Of a stretch of DNA of 64,000 bases, positions 8,371 to 18,369 are shown one piece after another; position 1 is the stretch's first letter, and each line of letters begins with the position of its first letter. The stretch comes from Pseudothauera rhizosphaerae (GTDB lineage Bacteria > Pseudomonadota > Gammaproteobacteria > Burkholderiales > Rhodocyclaceae): NCBI RefSeq assembly GCF_004801305.1, contig NZ_SSOD01000020.1:33806-97805 (forward strand), read 5' to 3'. A program made the translations under genes and the position numbers. The notes beneath the pieces were generated by a model. The model was not told where the DNA came from and did no database searches. It saw only the letters and a list, made by a program, of their open reading frames with translations.

Positions 8371-9321
8371 TCAATGCGCCCGGGGAAGAACAAGATCCCG
8401 GGAAACGGCCCGGCGCGCGGCCGATCTGTAGCGCTTCGGGGCTTTGCCTGTAACGCGCTTGAACGCCACGCTGAACGCGCTTTCGGACGAGTAGCCGAGC
8501 ATCTCCGACAATTCGGATAACGGCGCGTTGCTTTCGCGCAGTGCGCGCTCGGCCAAGTGCATGCGCCACTGCGTCAGGTAGGTCAGCGGCGCCAAACCGG
8601 CGACCGACTTGAAGTAACTCGCAAAGACCGTGCGCGACATCGCGCAGGCTCTGGCCAGCTCGGTCAGATGCCAGGCACGCGCGGGATCGGCGTGCATCAT
8701 CCGAATGGCGGGTGCGATGCGAGGATCGCTGATGGCGCGAAGACGGCCAGCCGTCATCGTGTCCGTGCTCGCCAGGTATGCGCGCAGGATCTGCAGGAAG
8801 ACGAGTTGCGCCAATTGCGTGGCAGCGAAATCCGAGCCGGGAAGGCCTATGTGGTGTTCCCTCGCCAGTCGGTCGATCAGCCACCGGATTGCATCCGCAT
8901 CGACGCTACCCGCTCGCAGGTGGATCACGGGTGGAAGGTTGTCGATCAGCAGATTGCCGCTGGCCGAATCCAGCCTGACATGCCCGCCAAGGAAGAAAAA
9001 TTCCTCTGCCGTGCCCAGATTGATGATCCTGTTCCCATCATCGCCGTAGAGGGCCACGGCATCGAGCGCAGGCAAAGCCGGATCGCTGGCGAGCGTGAAC
9101 CCTCGCGCCGCCGTCAGCAGAATGGTTTCGCCCGCGGAAAAACGAATGGACTCTTCACCTTCGATGGACAGCCAGCATGCGCCGCGGGCAGCGATGAAGA
9201 ACTTGACGCGATCGGGAGGAGGAAACCGTATCGCCCAGTCGCCACCAGCCAGGAAACCGCCGGAAACGACACTCCGGGCATTGGCTAGTGCAAGCACATC
9301 GGAGAACGGATCTTCTTTCAT
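8371..9321 (-). CDS. AraC-family transcriptional regulator with N-terminal cupin
   Basis: A 316-residue regulator. Residues about 1-190 form a cupin-like sensor (RVKFFIAARGACWLSI, RFSAGETILLTAARGF), and residues about 205-305 form two helix-turn-helix motifs of the AraC type (WHLTELARACAMSRTVFASYFK and LSEMLGYSSESAFSVAFKRV). The typical C-terminal signature GKAPKRYR is present. It is divergent from the SDR gene at 9421 with 99 bases between, which suggests it controls that gene cluster. AraC proteins with this cupin type often sit beside oxidoreductase genes. The effector is unknown. Confidence 0.88.
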   Translation of the reverse strand: MKEDPFSDVLALANARSVVSGGFLAGGDWAIRFPPPDRVKFFIAARGACWLSIEGEESIRFSAGETILLTAARGFTLASDPALPALDAVALYGDDGNRIINLGTAEEFFFLGGHVRLDSASGNLLIDNLPPVIHLRAGSVDADAIRWLIDRLAREHHIGLPGSDFAATQLAQLVFLQILRAYLASTDTMTAGRLRAISDPRIAPAIRMMHADPARAWHLTELARACAMSRTVFASYFKSVAGLAPLTYLTQWRMHLAERALRESNAPLSELSEMLGYSSESAFSVAFKRVTGKAPKRYRSAARRAVSRDLVLPRAH

Positions 9322-9420
9322 GGCAGGACTATTGAAAAGAAATTAAGTACTCACAAGCATTCTAAGTCCTTCCACGGGCGAATAAGGTGTCGTCATCGCA
9401 TCCACCTGAGGACGTACACC

Positions 9421-10218
9421 ATGTCTGCAACGCCACCGGACCGACTCCCCTCGGAACAATCCCCTCTTCCTGCCGGCCGGCCGCCGGTGGCCATCGTCAC
9501 CGGCGGCTCGCGCGGCATCGGCCGCCGGATCGCCGAACGGCTGGCGCAGACCGGCTACGCCGTGCTGATCGGCTACCGCAGTGAGCAGGCCAGCGCAGAC
9601 GAAGCAGCGGCCGGTATCGCCGCTATCGGCGGAACGGCGCGTGCAGTACGCGCGGATGTTGCCGACGAAGCCGTGATCGCCCGCCTCTTCGATACCGCAG
9701 AGCGCGAATTCGGCGGCATCGACGTGGTGGTGAACGCGGCCGGGGTCCTCATCGACAAGCCGCTGGCGGACCTGAATATCGACGAAGTGGACCGCATGCT
9801 GGGCACCAACCTGCGTGGCGCCGTCATCGTGAGCCGGCAGGCGGCCCGCAGGGTCCGCGCCGGTGGATCGATCATCAACATTTCGAGCGCAATCACCAAG
9901 GGCACGGCGCCCGGCTACAGCGTCTACGCCGCGACCAAGGCTGGCTTGGAAGCACTGACGGCAACGCTGGCGAAGGAGCTTGGGGGCCGTGGCATCAGGG
10001 TCAATGCGGTCGCGCCCGGCCCGACGGATACCGACATGCTTCGCACGGGCTTTGCCAACAGCGGCCACGGCGAGCAGATGCGTCAGGCCATTGTCAGTGC
10101 CACGCCCCTCGGCCGCATCGGCCGTCCCGACGATGCGGCCGAAGTCGTGCTAGCGCTTGTCGGACCTCTGCGTTGGGTGCACGGCCAGACCATTCATGCC
10201 AGCGGCGGCTTGGTCTGA
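9421..10218 (+). CDS. SDR-family oxidoreductase
   Basis: A 265-residue classical short-chain dehydrogenase/reductase. Visible motifs are the cofactor glycine motif TGGSRGIG (residues about 27-34), the structural NAAG motif, the catalytic serine in NISSAI, and YAATK holding the catalytic Tyr and Lys. The C-terminus GQTIHASGGLV is a typical SDR ending. The arginines after the glycine motif fit NADPH use. It starts at the ATG at 9421, divergent from the AraC gene, and is followed by an SDR remnant and two more SDR genes on the same strand. Substrate not determinable. Confidence 0.9.
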   Translation: MSATPPDRLPSEQSPLPAGRPPVAIVTGGSRGIGRRIAERLAQTGYAVLIGYRSEQASADEAAAGIAAIGGTARAVRADVADEAVIARLFDTAEREFGGIDVVVNAAGVLIDKPLADLNIDEVDRMLGTNLRGAVIVSRQAARRVRAGGSIINISSAITKGTAPGYSVYAATKAGLEALTATLAKELGGRGIRVNAVAPGPTDTDMLRTGFANSGHGEQMRQAIVSATPLGRIGRPDDAAEVVLALVGPLRWVHGQTIHASGGLV

Positions 10219-10247
10219 TTCCGCATGTCGGGAAAGGAGAAACGATC

Positions 10248-10313
10248 ATGAACCAATCCTCGTTCGTGACGGGTATCGAGGTCCCGATCGATGGTGGCCG
10301 GCTGCTGCTCTGA
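10248..10313 (+). pseudogene. remnant of an SDR gene: start signal plus C-terminal tail only
   Basis: A 21-codon open frame with a strong ribosome site (GGAAAGGAGAA, six bases before the ATG). Its product reads MNQ, then SSFVTGIEVPIDGG, then RLLL. The middle stretch is the classic C-terminal ending of SDR enzymes (S-F-V-T-G-x-x-x-x-x-DGG). The most likely origin is an in-frame deletion of nearly the whole SDR body, leaving its start and end. It could still be translated as a short peptide and might couple translation to the next SDR gene, whose start lies 20 bases downstream. Confidence 0.65.
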
Positions 10314-10332
10314 ACTGCGGGAGCGAACCCTC

Positions 10333-11181
10333 ATGAGCAAAGTCTGGTTCATCACGGGCGCCGGCAGCGGCATCGGCGCCGCCACCGTTCGGGCGGCTTT
10401 GAAAGCCGGAGACCGAGCCGTCGCCACCGGCAGGAATCTCGCCAAACTGCGCCGTGCCTTGCGCGACGTGGCGAACGACCGGTTGGCCTTCGTCAGCCTC
10501 GACGTGTCCGACGAGGCACAAGCCAAGACAGCGGTGCAAGAAGCGGTCGGGCACTTCGGCCGCATCGACGTGCTGGTCAACAACGCCGGCTACAGCATGC
10601 TGGGCAACTTCGAGGAACTCGTCACGTCCGATATCGAACGTCAGTTCGCGACCAACATCTTCGGCGTGATGCATGTCCTGCGTGCCGTTCTGCCGATCAT
10701 GCGCAGGCAGCGCACGGGCCGTGTCATCAACATCGGTTCGCTGGCAGGGGTGACCGGCTTCGCGCACTGCGGCGCCTATGCGGCGACGAAGTTCGCGGTG
10801 GAGGGCCTGTCTCTGTCGGTGGCACAAGAGGTCGAGCCGTTCGGCATTCGCATCACCGTGGTCGAGCCCGGCGCATTCCGCACGGGCCTGCTGGAGACCG
10901 GCCACGCGAAGTACGGCCTGAACACCATCGAAGACTACGCGGGCACGGGCGATGTGGCGCAGGCATGGGCCGCTCTGGACGGCCGGCAGCCAGGCGATCC
11001 CGCAAAGCTGGGTGAGGCCCTTGTCCGCATCGCCAACATGGCCGATCCGCCACGACAGTTTCTCGCCGGCAGCGATGCCTTGGCGATCGTCGAACCGGTT
11101 CTGGAAACCCGGTTGCACGAATTGAACGCTCATCGAGGGCTGTCCCGATCGACAGACAGGATGCCCGATCCACACCCCTGA
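10333..11181 (+). CDS. SDR-family oxidoreductase
   Basis: A 282-residue short-chain dehydrogenase. Motifs seen are TGAGSGIG near residue 8, VNNAGYSMLGNFEE (the NNAG motif), NIGSLAGV with the catalytic serine, and YAATKFAVEGLS with the Tyr-Lys pair. The overall pattern, including VVEPGAFRT, resembles the group of SDRs annotated as oxidoreductases acting on aromatic or aliphatic alcohols. The ATG at 10333 follows GGGAGCG; an upstream GTG/ATG frame exists but fits less well. It is the second intact SDR in the cluster downstream of the AraC gene. Confidence 0.9.
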   Translation: MSKVWFITGAGSGIGAATVRAALKAGDRAVATGRNLAKLRRALRDVANDRLAFVSLDVSDEAQAKTAVQEAVGHFGRIDVLVNNAGYSMLGNFEELVTSDIERQFATNIFGVMHVLRAVLPIMRRQRTGRVINIGSLAGVTGFAHCGAYAATKFAVEGLSLSVAQEVEPFGIRITVVEPGAFRTGLLETGHAKYGLNTIEDYAGTGDVAQAWAALDGRQPGDPAKLGEALVRIANMADPPRQFLAGSDALAIVEPVLETRLHELNAHRGLSRSTDRMPDPHP

Positions 11182-11204
11182 TTACCCGATAGCGGAGACA
11201 TCCC

Positions 11205-12221
11205 ATGACCACAACACCCCAAGCACCCATCGGTTCCGGATTCGGTCCGGCCTCCACCACGGCCCACGTCATCAAGGGCATCGACCTGGTCGGCCAAGTC
11301 ATCATCGTCACCGGCGGTTATTCCGGTCTCGGCCTCGAATCGGCTCGCGCGTTCGTGTCGGCCGGTGCGCGCGTGATCGTTCCGGCACGTGACGTGGCGC
11401 GCGCGAAGAAGGCGATCGAGGGTATCGGCGGCATCGAGGTCGAGCCGATGGACCTGCTCGACCCCGCATCGATCGATGCCTTCGCCAAGCATTTTCTGTC
11501 CTCCGGCCTGCCGCTGAATGCTCTGGTCAACAGCGCCGGCATCATGGCGGTGCCCGATCGCACGCTGGATGCGCGCGGCTACGAACTGCACTTCGCCACC
11601 AACCACCTCGGCCACTTCCAGCTCACCTCGCGGTTGTGGCCGGCGCTGAAGCGCACGGAAGGTGCGCGGGTGGTGTCGGTCTCGTCGATGGGGCACCGCT
11701 TCTCCCCGGTCGTGTTCGACGACATCCATTTCGAGAACCGGCCTTACAGTCCATGGGCGGGCTACGGCCAATCCAAGACCGCCAACATCCTGTTCGCGGT
11801 CGAACTGGATGCACGTGGCAAAGCGGACGGCGTGCGCGCCTTTTCGCTGCATCCGGGTGGCATTCCCGGTACCGGTCTGGAGCGGAACGTGCCGGTCCAG
11901 GAACTGATCGATGCCGGCATCATCGACGAGAACGGCGTCCCACAACTTGATCCCGCCAAGGACATCAAATCGATCCCCCAAGGAGCCGCAACCCAAGTAT
12001 GGTGCGCCACCAGCCCGCGGCTCGCTGGTCTGGGCGGCGTCTTCTGCGTCAACTCGGAGATCGCGCCCCTGATGGGAAGCAATCCCGAGAACTTCTCGGT
12101 GGCCGAGAGCCAATCCGGCAAACGCGACGACGGCGTGGCGCCTTACGCGGTCGATCGTAAGGCCGCCACGCTCCTCTGGGAAATCAGCGCGCAGATGACC
12201 GGGACACGCTTCTTCGACTGA
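11205..12221 (+). CDS. SDR-family oxidoreductase, retinol-dehydrogenase-like
   Basis: A 338-residue SDR of the longer retinol dehydrogenase/WWOX-like group. Motifs are TGGYSGLG (residues about 37-44), VNSAGIMAVPD, FATNHLGHFQLT, SVSSMGHRFSP and YGQSKTAN with the catalytic Tyr-Lys. The extended region after the active site (FSLHPGGIPGTGL) is usual for this group. It starts 24 bases after the preceding SDR, so the three SDRs probably form one transcript. The nearby TetR gene at 12365 is convergent. Substrate unknown. Confidence 0.9.
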   Translation: MTTTPQAPIGSGFGPASTTAHVIKGIDLVGQVIIVTGGYSGLGLESARAFVSAGARVIVPARDVARAKKAIEGIGGIEVEPMDLLDPASIDAFAKHFLSSGLPLNALVNSAGIMAVPDRTLDARGYELHFATNHLGHFQLTSRLWPALKRTEGARVVSVSSMGHRFSPVVFDDIHFENRPYSPWAGYGQSKTANILFAVELDARGKADGVRAFSLHPGGIPGTGLERNVPVQELIDAGIIDENGVPQLDPAKDIKSIPQGAATQVWCATSPRLAGLGGVFCVNSEIAPLMGSNPENFSVAESQSGKRDDGVAPYAVDRKAATLLWEISAQMTGTRFFD

Positions 12222-12364
12222 TCCCAGGTGGACGCCGGTGATCGAACAGCGGTTGGGGCAACAACTCGCAGCGATGGCACGCGCCGGTAGCGTTTCGTGG
12301 GAAATCGGGAGACAGCGAGGGCCGTCGATCAACTGACTGGGCATCGCTTGAACATGCTCCGACG

Positions 12365-12982
12365 CTACCGCAGTTTGGCGAGCTGCCTCCAGAGCATGCG
12401 AAACACTTTGTGCGTGAAGGAGGGAATGTCCTCGGGCTTCAGTCCTTCGGTGGACTGCCATTCTTCGGTTCCGATGCGTAAAGCGCCAATCACGACCATC
12501 GCCAACAGCCTGAGCCCGAGCGGATTCTCCTGCGGATAACGTGCGTGCAACGCCTCGAACAGGCGAGTTTCCAGGAGCACGTACTTGTGCTGCTCCCGTG
12601 CCGCAAGAGCGGGTGTGCCTTGCACCAGTGCATGGATGGCGAAGGATTCAGGCGTGGCAGTCTTCCCGAGCGCATCCAGCATCGCCCGTTCGACTGCCTG
12701 CACGGGTGCCTCGCTCTGGGGGCCGGCCGCAACCGCTTCCGTCAGCGGCCCGGTGAACTTGTCCTGCCATGCGATGACCACATCCTCCTTGGCGGGAAAG
12801 TAGTCGAAGAAGGTTCTTTTGGACACATCCGCCGCTTCGGCGATCTCGTCCACCGTCACAGCCGTGAACCCTTTCCGCAGGAACAGAGTTATCGCAGCGT
12901 CCGCAATGCGGGCGCGGGTTTCCCGCCGTTTTCGTTCTCGCCGGCCTTCAAGGGCGGGTGGCGTCCTGGAAACGTCCTTCAT
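12365..12982 (-). CDS. TetR-family transcriptional regulator
   Basis: A 205-residue TetR-type repressor. The helix-turn-helix lies at residues about 20-65: ARIADAAITLFLRKGFTAVT, then VDEIAEAADVSKRTFFDYF. The C-terminal ligand domain is divergent, as usual. It is transcribed away from the NTF2-like protein gene at 13177. A 17-bp inverted repeat overlapping a putative promoter lies between them, so it probably represses that gene and possibly itself. Ligand unknown. Confidence 0.9.
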   Translation of the reverse strand: MKDVSRTPPALEGRRERKRRETRARIADAAITLFLRKGFTAVTVDEIAEAADVSKRTFFDYFPAKEDVVIAWQDKFTGPLTEAVAAGPQSEAPVQAVERAMLDALGKTATPESFAIHALVQGTPALAAREQHKYVLLETRLFEALHARYPQENPLGLRLLAMVVIGALRIGTEEWQSTEGLKPEDIPSFTHKVFRMLWRQLAKLR

Positions 12983-13095
12983 GCCTCACCAAGTGCAATG
13001 TTGCGCTGAATTTACTTTCAAGACGGATGCGTGACAGCGGGCAGAACAGGTCTGGGAAATGAGAAAGGCGGCCCCTCTGTTCGATTTTGCTGCAC

Positions 13096-13128
13096 TTGAC
13101 GCATTATTGCACTAAATGCAGAATTTAG
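13096..13128 (+). promoter_or_regulatory. putative promoter with overlapping TetR-type operator
   Basis: TTGACG at 13096-13101 and CAGAAT at 13119-13124 are spaced by 17 bases and could be a sigma-70 promoter for the gene at 13177. The inverted repeat CTAAAT-N5-ATTTAG at 13112-13128 covers the -10 element. Such placement would let a bound TetR dimer block RNA polymerase. The link to the neighbouring TetR gene is inferred from position only. Confidence 0.4.
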
Positions 13129-13176
13129 CAGAATGAGCGTATGGTCAGCACTTTGCGGGAGCCGGAGAGGCACATC

Positions 13177-13725
13177 ATGAAATCACCTATGAACCCGGTA
13201 CGCCGTGCCGTCACTGCATCGCTTGCCGTCAGCGCTCTTGCTGCACTGCCGGCACCGGCCATCGCGGCGGAACCGGAGCCGGTCACTGGCAATTCCGATG
13301 CCGCAGCCAACATCGCGATCGTCAAGCGCTTTCTCGATGAGGTAGTCAATGGCGGCCGCTTCGAGCTGGTGGACCAGCTATGGGCGTCGGATCTCGTTTG
13401 GCGCGGGGCCAGTCTGGGCGAACTACGAGGCATTGAAGCCTATCGCAAGGCGCTGGAGTCGTCCGTCGGTGGAAGCTTCAGCAGAATGCACCTCGACATC
13501 AAGGACGTCATCGCCAGCGGCGACAAGGTCGTCGTTCACTTCACCAACAGCGGCATCAATACGGGACCGTTCCTGGGGCGCCCGGCCACCGGAAAGTATG
13601 CGGTCTGGGAAGGAATCGGCATCTACAGAGTCGTGAACGGAAAGATCGCCGAGGCCCAGTTCGTCGAAGACATCCTCGGACAGCAACAGATGCTGGGTCA
13701 CTGGCCCGGCTCCGGTCGTCAGTAA
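13177..13725 (+). CDS. secreted NTF2-like (SnoaL/ester-cyclase type) protein
   Basis: A 182-residue protein with a clear Sec signal peptide: basic start, hydrophobic stretch and cleavage after AIAA near residue 31. The rest is an NTF2/SnoaL-like fold of the ester cyclase type, with FLDEVVNGGRFELVDQLW at the start, VVVHFTNSGINTGPFLG in the middle and WEGIGIYRVVNGKIAEAQFVED at the end. The family includes cyclases and unknown hydrolase-like proteins. The ATG at 13177 was chosen because GGAGAGG lies six bases upstream. The gene is divergent from TetR and precedes a small membrane protein by 16 bases. Function in the periplasm is unknown. Confidence 0.75.
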   Translation: MKSPMNPVRRAVTASLAVSALAALPAPAIAAEPEPVTGNSDAAANIAIVKRFLDEVVNGGRFELVDQLWASDLVWRGASLGELRGIEAYRKALESSVGGSFSRMHLDIKDVIASGDKVVVHFTNSGINTGPFLGRPATGKYAVWEGIGIYRVVNGKIAEAQFVEDILGQQQMLGHWPGSGRQ

Positions 13726-13741
13726 GCACTTCAGGTCACTG

Positions 13742-14281
13742 GTGGCGAAAATGATGGAAATGGTTCAGCAATACTATGCCAACGAACGGCAGTTCGCGCT
13801 GTTCGGCATTGGGATGGGCGCGGTGCTCTCGATCCTGGCGGCGGCTCTCTGGCGAGCATCAGCAGCCGCTTCGCTAGGCACAGGGATGGCCTACGTGCTT
13901 CTGGTCGCCGGGTTGCTCCAGGCCGCCGCGAGCTTCAGCTACGTCATGATCGTGGACCGCAGGGCTGAGGACGCAGCAAAGACCTACCTGTTGCAGCTGG
14001 AGAGCGAGGTCAAGCGCGATGAACTCGTTCGCATGCAGAAAGTTTTCAGCTCTGGCTATACGGGCGCGCTTGCGACCTACACGGCGCTCCTTTTCGTCGG
14101 CGTCGCATTGGTCTTTCTCGCCATCAACGTTCCAATCTGGAAGGGCGTAGCGCTGGGACTCATGATCGTGGGCGTGATCGGCCACGGGGTCGAAGCTTTT
14201 TCCATGCAAGCAAACCGCGACTACAAGGCAGCGGTGGAGGCATACGCCTCGATCAACGTGTTACATCATTTTTTTCGATAG
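13742..14281 (+). CDS. four-helix membrane protein, function unknown
   Basis: A 179-residue protein with four predicted membrane helices: two near residues 19-65 and two near 108-150. A charged cytosolic-type stretch of about 35 residues lies between the pairs (RRAEDAAKTYLLQLESEVK). The start is uncertain: the frame opens with a GTG at 13742 that has little ribosome site, and in-frame ATGs at 13751 and 13754 are alternatives. It follows the NTF2-like gene and is probably co-transcribed with it. No family was recognised. Confidence 0.6.
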   Translation: MAKMMEMVQQYYANERQFALFGIGMGAVLSILAAALWRASAAASLGTGMAYVLLVAGLLQAAASFSYVMIVDRRAEDAAKTYLLQLESEVKRDELVRMQKVFSSGYTGALATYTALLFVGVALVFLAINVPIWKGVALGLMIVGVIGHGVEAFSMQANRDYKAAVEAYASINVLHHFFR

Positions 14282-14309
14282 CTGGCGATAGTCCCCGAAG
14301 GGTGCGGCT

Positions 14310-15875
14310 TCACTCCCACTCGATCGTCGCCGGCGGCTTGCCGGAGATGTCGTACACCACCCGGTTGATGCCGCGCACCTCGTTGATGATGCGGTTGCTG
14401 ACCTTGCCCAGCAGGCTGTGGGGGAGTTCCGCCCAGTGGGCGGTCATGAAGTCCTGGGTCTGCACGGCGCGCAGGGCGACGACGTATTCGTAGGTGCGGC
14501 CGTCGCCCATGACGCCCACGCTCTTGACCGGCAGGAAGACGGCGAAGGCCTGGCTGGTCTTGTCGTACCAGTCGGCGGCGCGGAGTTCGTCGATGAAGAT
14601 GGCGTCCGCCCGGCGCAGCAGGTCGGCGTATTCCTTCTTGACCTCGCCCAGGATGCGCACGCCCAGGCCGGGGCCCGGGAAGGGATGGCGATAGACCATG
14701 TCGTGGGGCAGGCCCAGCGCCACGCCCAGTTCGCGCACTTCGTCCTTGAAGAGGTCGCGCAGCGGTTCGAGCAGCTTGAGGTTGAGTGTTTCCGGCAGGC
14801 CGCCCACGTTGTGGTGGCTCTTGATGGCGTGGGCCTTGCCGGTTTTGGCGCCGGCCGATTCGATCACGTCCGGGTAGATGGTGCCCTGGGCCAGCCAGCG
14901 GGCCTTCGGCAGCTTCTTCGCCTCGGTCTGGAAGACCTCGACGAACTCGCGGCCGATGATCTTGCGCTTCTGCTCCGGATCGGACACGCCTTTCAGGTGC
15001 CCCATGAACTGTTCCGTGGCGTCCACGTGGATGACCTTGACACCCAGGGAACGGGCGAAGGTCTGCATGACCTGCTCGGCTTCATTGAGGCGCAGCAGGC
15101 CGTTGTCCACGAACACGCAGGTGAGCTGGTCGCCGATGGCGCGGTGGATCAGCGCCGCCGCCACGGAGGAATCCACCCCGCCGGACAGGCCGAGGATGAC
15201 TTCCTCGTCGCCGACTTGGGCGCGGATCTTCTCCACCGCCTCGCCGATGTAGTCCGGCATCTTCCAGTCGCGGCCACAGCCACAGATCCGATGCACGAAG
15301 CGGGCGATGATGTCCTTGCCCTTCAGGGTGTGGGTGACTTCCGGGTGGAACTGCACGGCGTAAAAGCCGCGCTCCTCGTCGGCCATGGCCGCCACCGGGC
15401 AGGAGGCGCTGCTGCCGATGACCTTGAAGCCGGCGGGCAGTTGCGTGACCTTGTCGCCGTGGCTCATCCACACGTCCAGCAGACCGTGGCCCTGGTCGTT
15501 GCTGCGGTCCTGGATGCCTTCGAACAGCTTCGAATGGCCGTGGGCGCGCATCTCCGCATAGCCGAACTCGCGCTGGGCCGAGCTTTCCACCTTGCCGCCG
15601 AGTTGCTCCGCCATGGTCTGCATGCCGTAACAGATACCCAGCACCGGCACGCCCAGTTCGAACACTACCTGCGGCGCCTGCCATTCGAGGGCTTCGTACA
15701 CCGAGTTCGGCCCGCCGGACAGGATGATGCCCTGGGGCGCGTACTCGCGGATGAAGGCTTCGGACACGTCGAAGGGATGCAGTTCGCAATAGACCTGCTG
15801 CTCGCGCACGCGGCGGGCGATCAGTTGCGCGACTTGGGAGCCGAAGTCGAGGACGAGGATTTTCTGGTGGGACAT
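14310..15875 (-). CDS. guaA: GMP synthase (glutamine-hydrolysing)
   Basis: A 521-residue GMP synthetase, close to the usual 525. The N-terminal class I amidotransferase has Cys82 in GICYGMQ and the His-Glu pair in FHPEVTHT. The ATP-pyrophosphatase domain has the P-loop-like SGGVDSS. The C-terminal dimerisation domain includes [14 protein letters not shown]. It converts XMP, ATP and glutamine to GMP, the last step of guanine nucleotide synthesis. It lies downstream of guaB in the same direction, with a terminator-like hairpin between. Confidence 0.98.
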   Translation of the reverse strand: MSHQKILVLDFGSQVAQLIARRVREQQVYCELHPFDVSEAFIREYAPQGIILSGGPNSVYEALEWQAPQVVFELGVPVLGICYGMQTMAEQLGGKVESSAQREFGYAEMRAHGHSKLFEGIQDRSNDQGHGLLDVWMSHGDKVTQLPAGFKVIGSSASCPVAAMADEERGFYAVQFHPEVTHTLKGKDIIARFVHRICGCGRDWKMPDYIGEAVEKIRAQVGDEEVILGLSGGVDSSVAAALIHRAIGDQLTCVFVDNGLLRLNEAEQVMQTFARSLGVKVIHVDATEQFMGHLKGVSDPEQKRKIIGREFVEVFQTEAKKLPKARWLAQGTIYPDVIESAGAKTGKAHAIKSHHNVGGLPETLNLKLLEPLRDLFKDEVRELGVALGLPHDMVYRHPFPGPGLGVRILGEVKKEYADLLRRADAIFIDELRAADWYDKTSQAFAVFLPVKSVGVMGDGRTYEYVVALRAVQTQDFMTAHWAELPHSLLGKVSNRIINEVRGINRVVYDISGKPPATIEWE

Positions 15876-15884
15876 GGCGCTTCC

Positions 15885-15913
15885 AAAAAGAAGAAAGGCG
15901 GCCTTGGCCGCCT
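15885..15913 (-). terminator. terminator-like hairpin between guaB and guaA
   Basis: A perfect 8-bp stem with AGGCGGCC and GGCCGCCT arms around AA, at 15896-15913. On the minus strand it is followed by TTCTTCTTTTT. It lies 20 bases downstream of the guaB stop and 10-38 bases before the guaA start. It could partly terminate guaB transcripts or tune guaA expression. Confidence 0.65.
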
Positions 15914-15932
15914 CGGGTGTCGGTTGGGCCGC

Positions 15933-17441
<1,509 letters not shown>

Positions 17442-17475
17442 TCATGTAAGCCGCACAACATCAGGAAAAGCAACC

Positions 17476-17976
17476 ATGGCCCTACGCTCCGCCCGGCTCA
17501 GCCTCGCCGCCACCCTCCTCGTGCTGTCCGTTCCCCTGTTCTACGCCCAGACGTCCCAGGCCGACATCTACACCTGGAAGGACAGGAGCGGACAGGTCCA
17601 CTACGCGGACACCCCGCCGCTCACCGGCGACGCCACGGTGGTCGGCCCCGTGCGCCGCGTCTCCAAGTCGGAAAGTGAAGAAGCGGCTGCAAGCGCCGAA
17701 GGCCAGGAACCGACGCTGGCCGACAAGGAACTGGAATTCCGCCAGCGCCGCGCTGCCGAAGCGGACGCCGCCGCCAAGACCGAGCAGGAGGAAAAGCGCG
17801 CCGCCGACCGGCAACGGGCCTGCGACAGCGCGCGCGGGCAACTGGCCACGCTGCAGAACAACCAGCGTGTTGCACGCGTGAACGCACAAGGGGAGCGCGA
17901 GTTCCTCGACGACGACACCCGCACCCAGGAAGCGGAGCGTATCCAGGCTTTCCTCGACCAGAATTGCTCCCAGTAG
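17476..17976 (+). CDS. DUF4124 domain-containing periplasmic protein
   Basis: A 166-residue protein with an N-terminal signal peptide ending near SQA (residue about 29). A DUF4124 domain follows: [19 protein letters not shown], at residues about 30-50. The rest is a charged, glutamate- and alanine-rich coiled-coil-like region (residues about 65-130), ending in QNCSQ. DUF4124 proteins are common exported proteins of Beta- and Gammaproteobacteria with no defined role. It is divergent from guaB with 82 bases between. Confidence 0.82.
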   Translation: MALRSARLSLAATLLVLSVPLFYAQTSQADIYTWKDRSGQVHYADTPPLTGDATVVGPVRRVSKSESEEAAASAEGQEPTLADKELEFRQRRAAEADAAAKTEQEEKRAADRQRACDSARGQLATLQNNQRVARVNAQGEREFLDDDTRTQEAERIQAFLDQNCSQ

Positions 17977-18042
17977 GCAGAGCCGTCACCCGGCCATCGA
18001 ATGGCGATCCGCCGGGCAGAACGGCTGCCGCCGCCCGGCAGC

Positions 18043-18366
18043 TCAGGCCTCTTCGCCGCTGCTGCCGCCCTTCTTCATCACCTTGCCCTCCTCCGCGCGC
18101 TTCTTGCGCACGGCTTTCGGGTCGGCGATCAGCGGACGGTAGATTTCCACCCGGTCGTGGTCGCGCAACACGGTGTCCGCCTTGGCGAGCTTGGCGTAAA
18201 CGCCGAGCTTGTTCGCGCCCTCCAGATCGATGTCCGGATACTTCTGCAGCAGCCCGGAAGCGGCCACGGCCTCACGCACGGTCGCCCCTTCGGGCAGGAC
18301 GAGATGCACGATTTCCTGGCGCTGCGGCAGGGCGTAAGTCACTTCCACGTTGATGCGGTCGGCCAC
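18043..18366 (-). CDS. ratB: RnfH/RatB-family ubiquitin-like-fold protein
   Basis: A 107-residue RnfH (UPF0125) family protein with the typical start INVEVTYALPQRQEIVHLVL, the EGATVREAVAASGLL helix and the end DRVEIYRPLIADPKAVRKKRAE. In many proteobacteria it follows ratA and lies near smpB, as here. The ratAB pair was named as toxin-antitoxin-like in E. coli, but RatB function is not settled. The start lies three bases after the ratA stop, so the genes are translationally close. Confidence 0.9.
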   Translation of the reverse strand: MADRINVEVTYALPQRQEIVHLVLPEGATVREAVAASGLLQKYPDIDLEGANKLGVYAKLAKADTVLRDHDRVEIYRPLIADPKAVRKKRAEEGKVMKKGGSSGEEA

Positions 18367-18369
18367 GTT

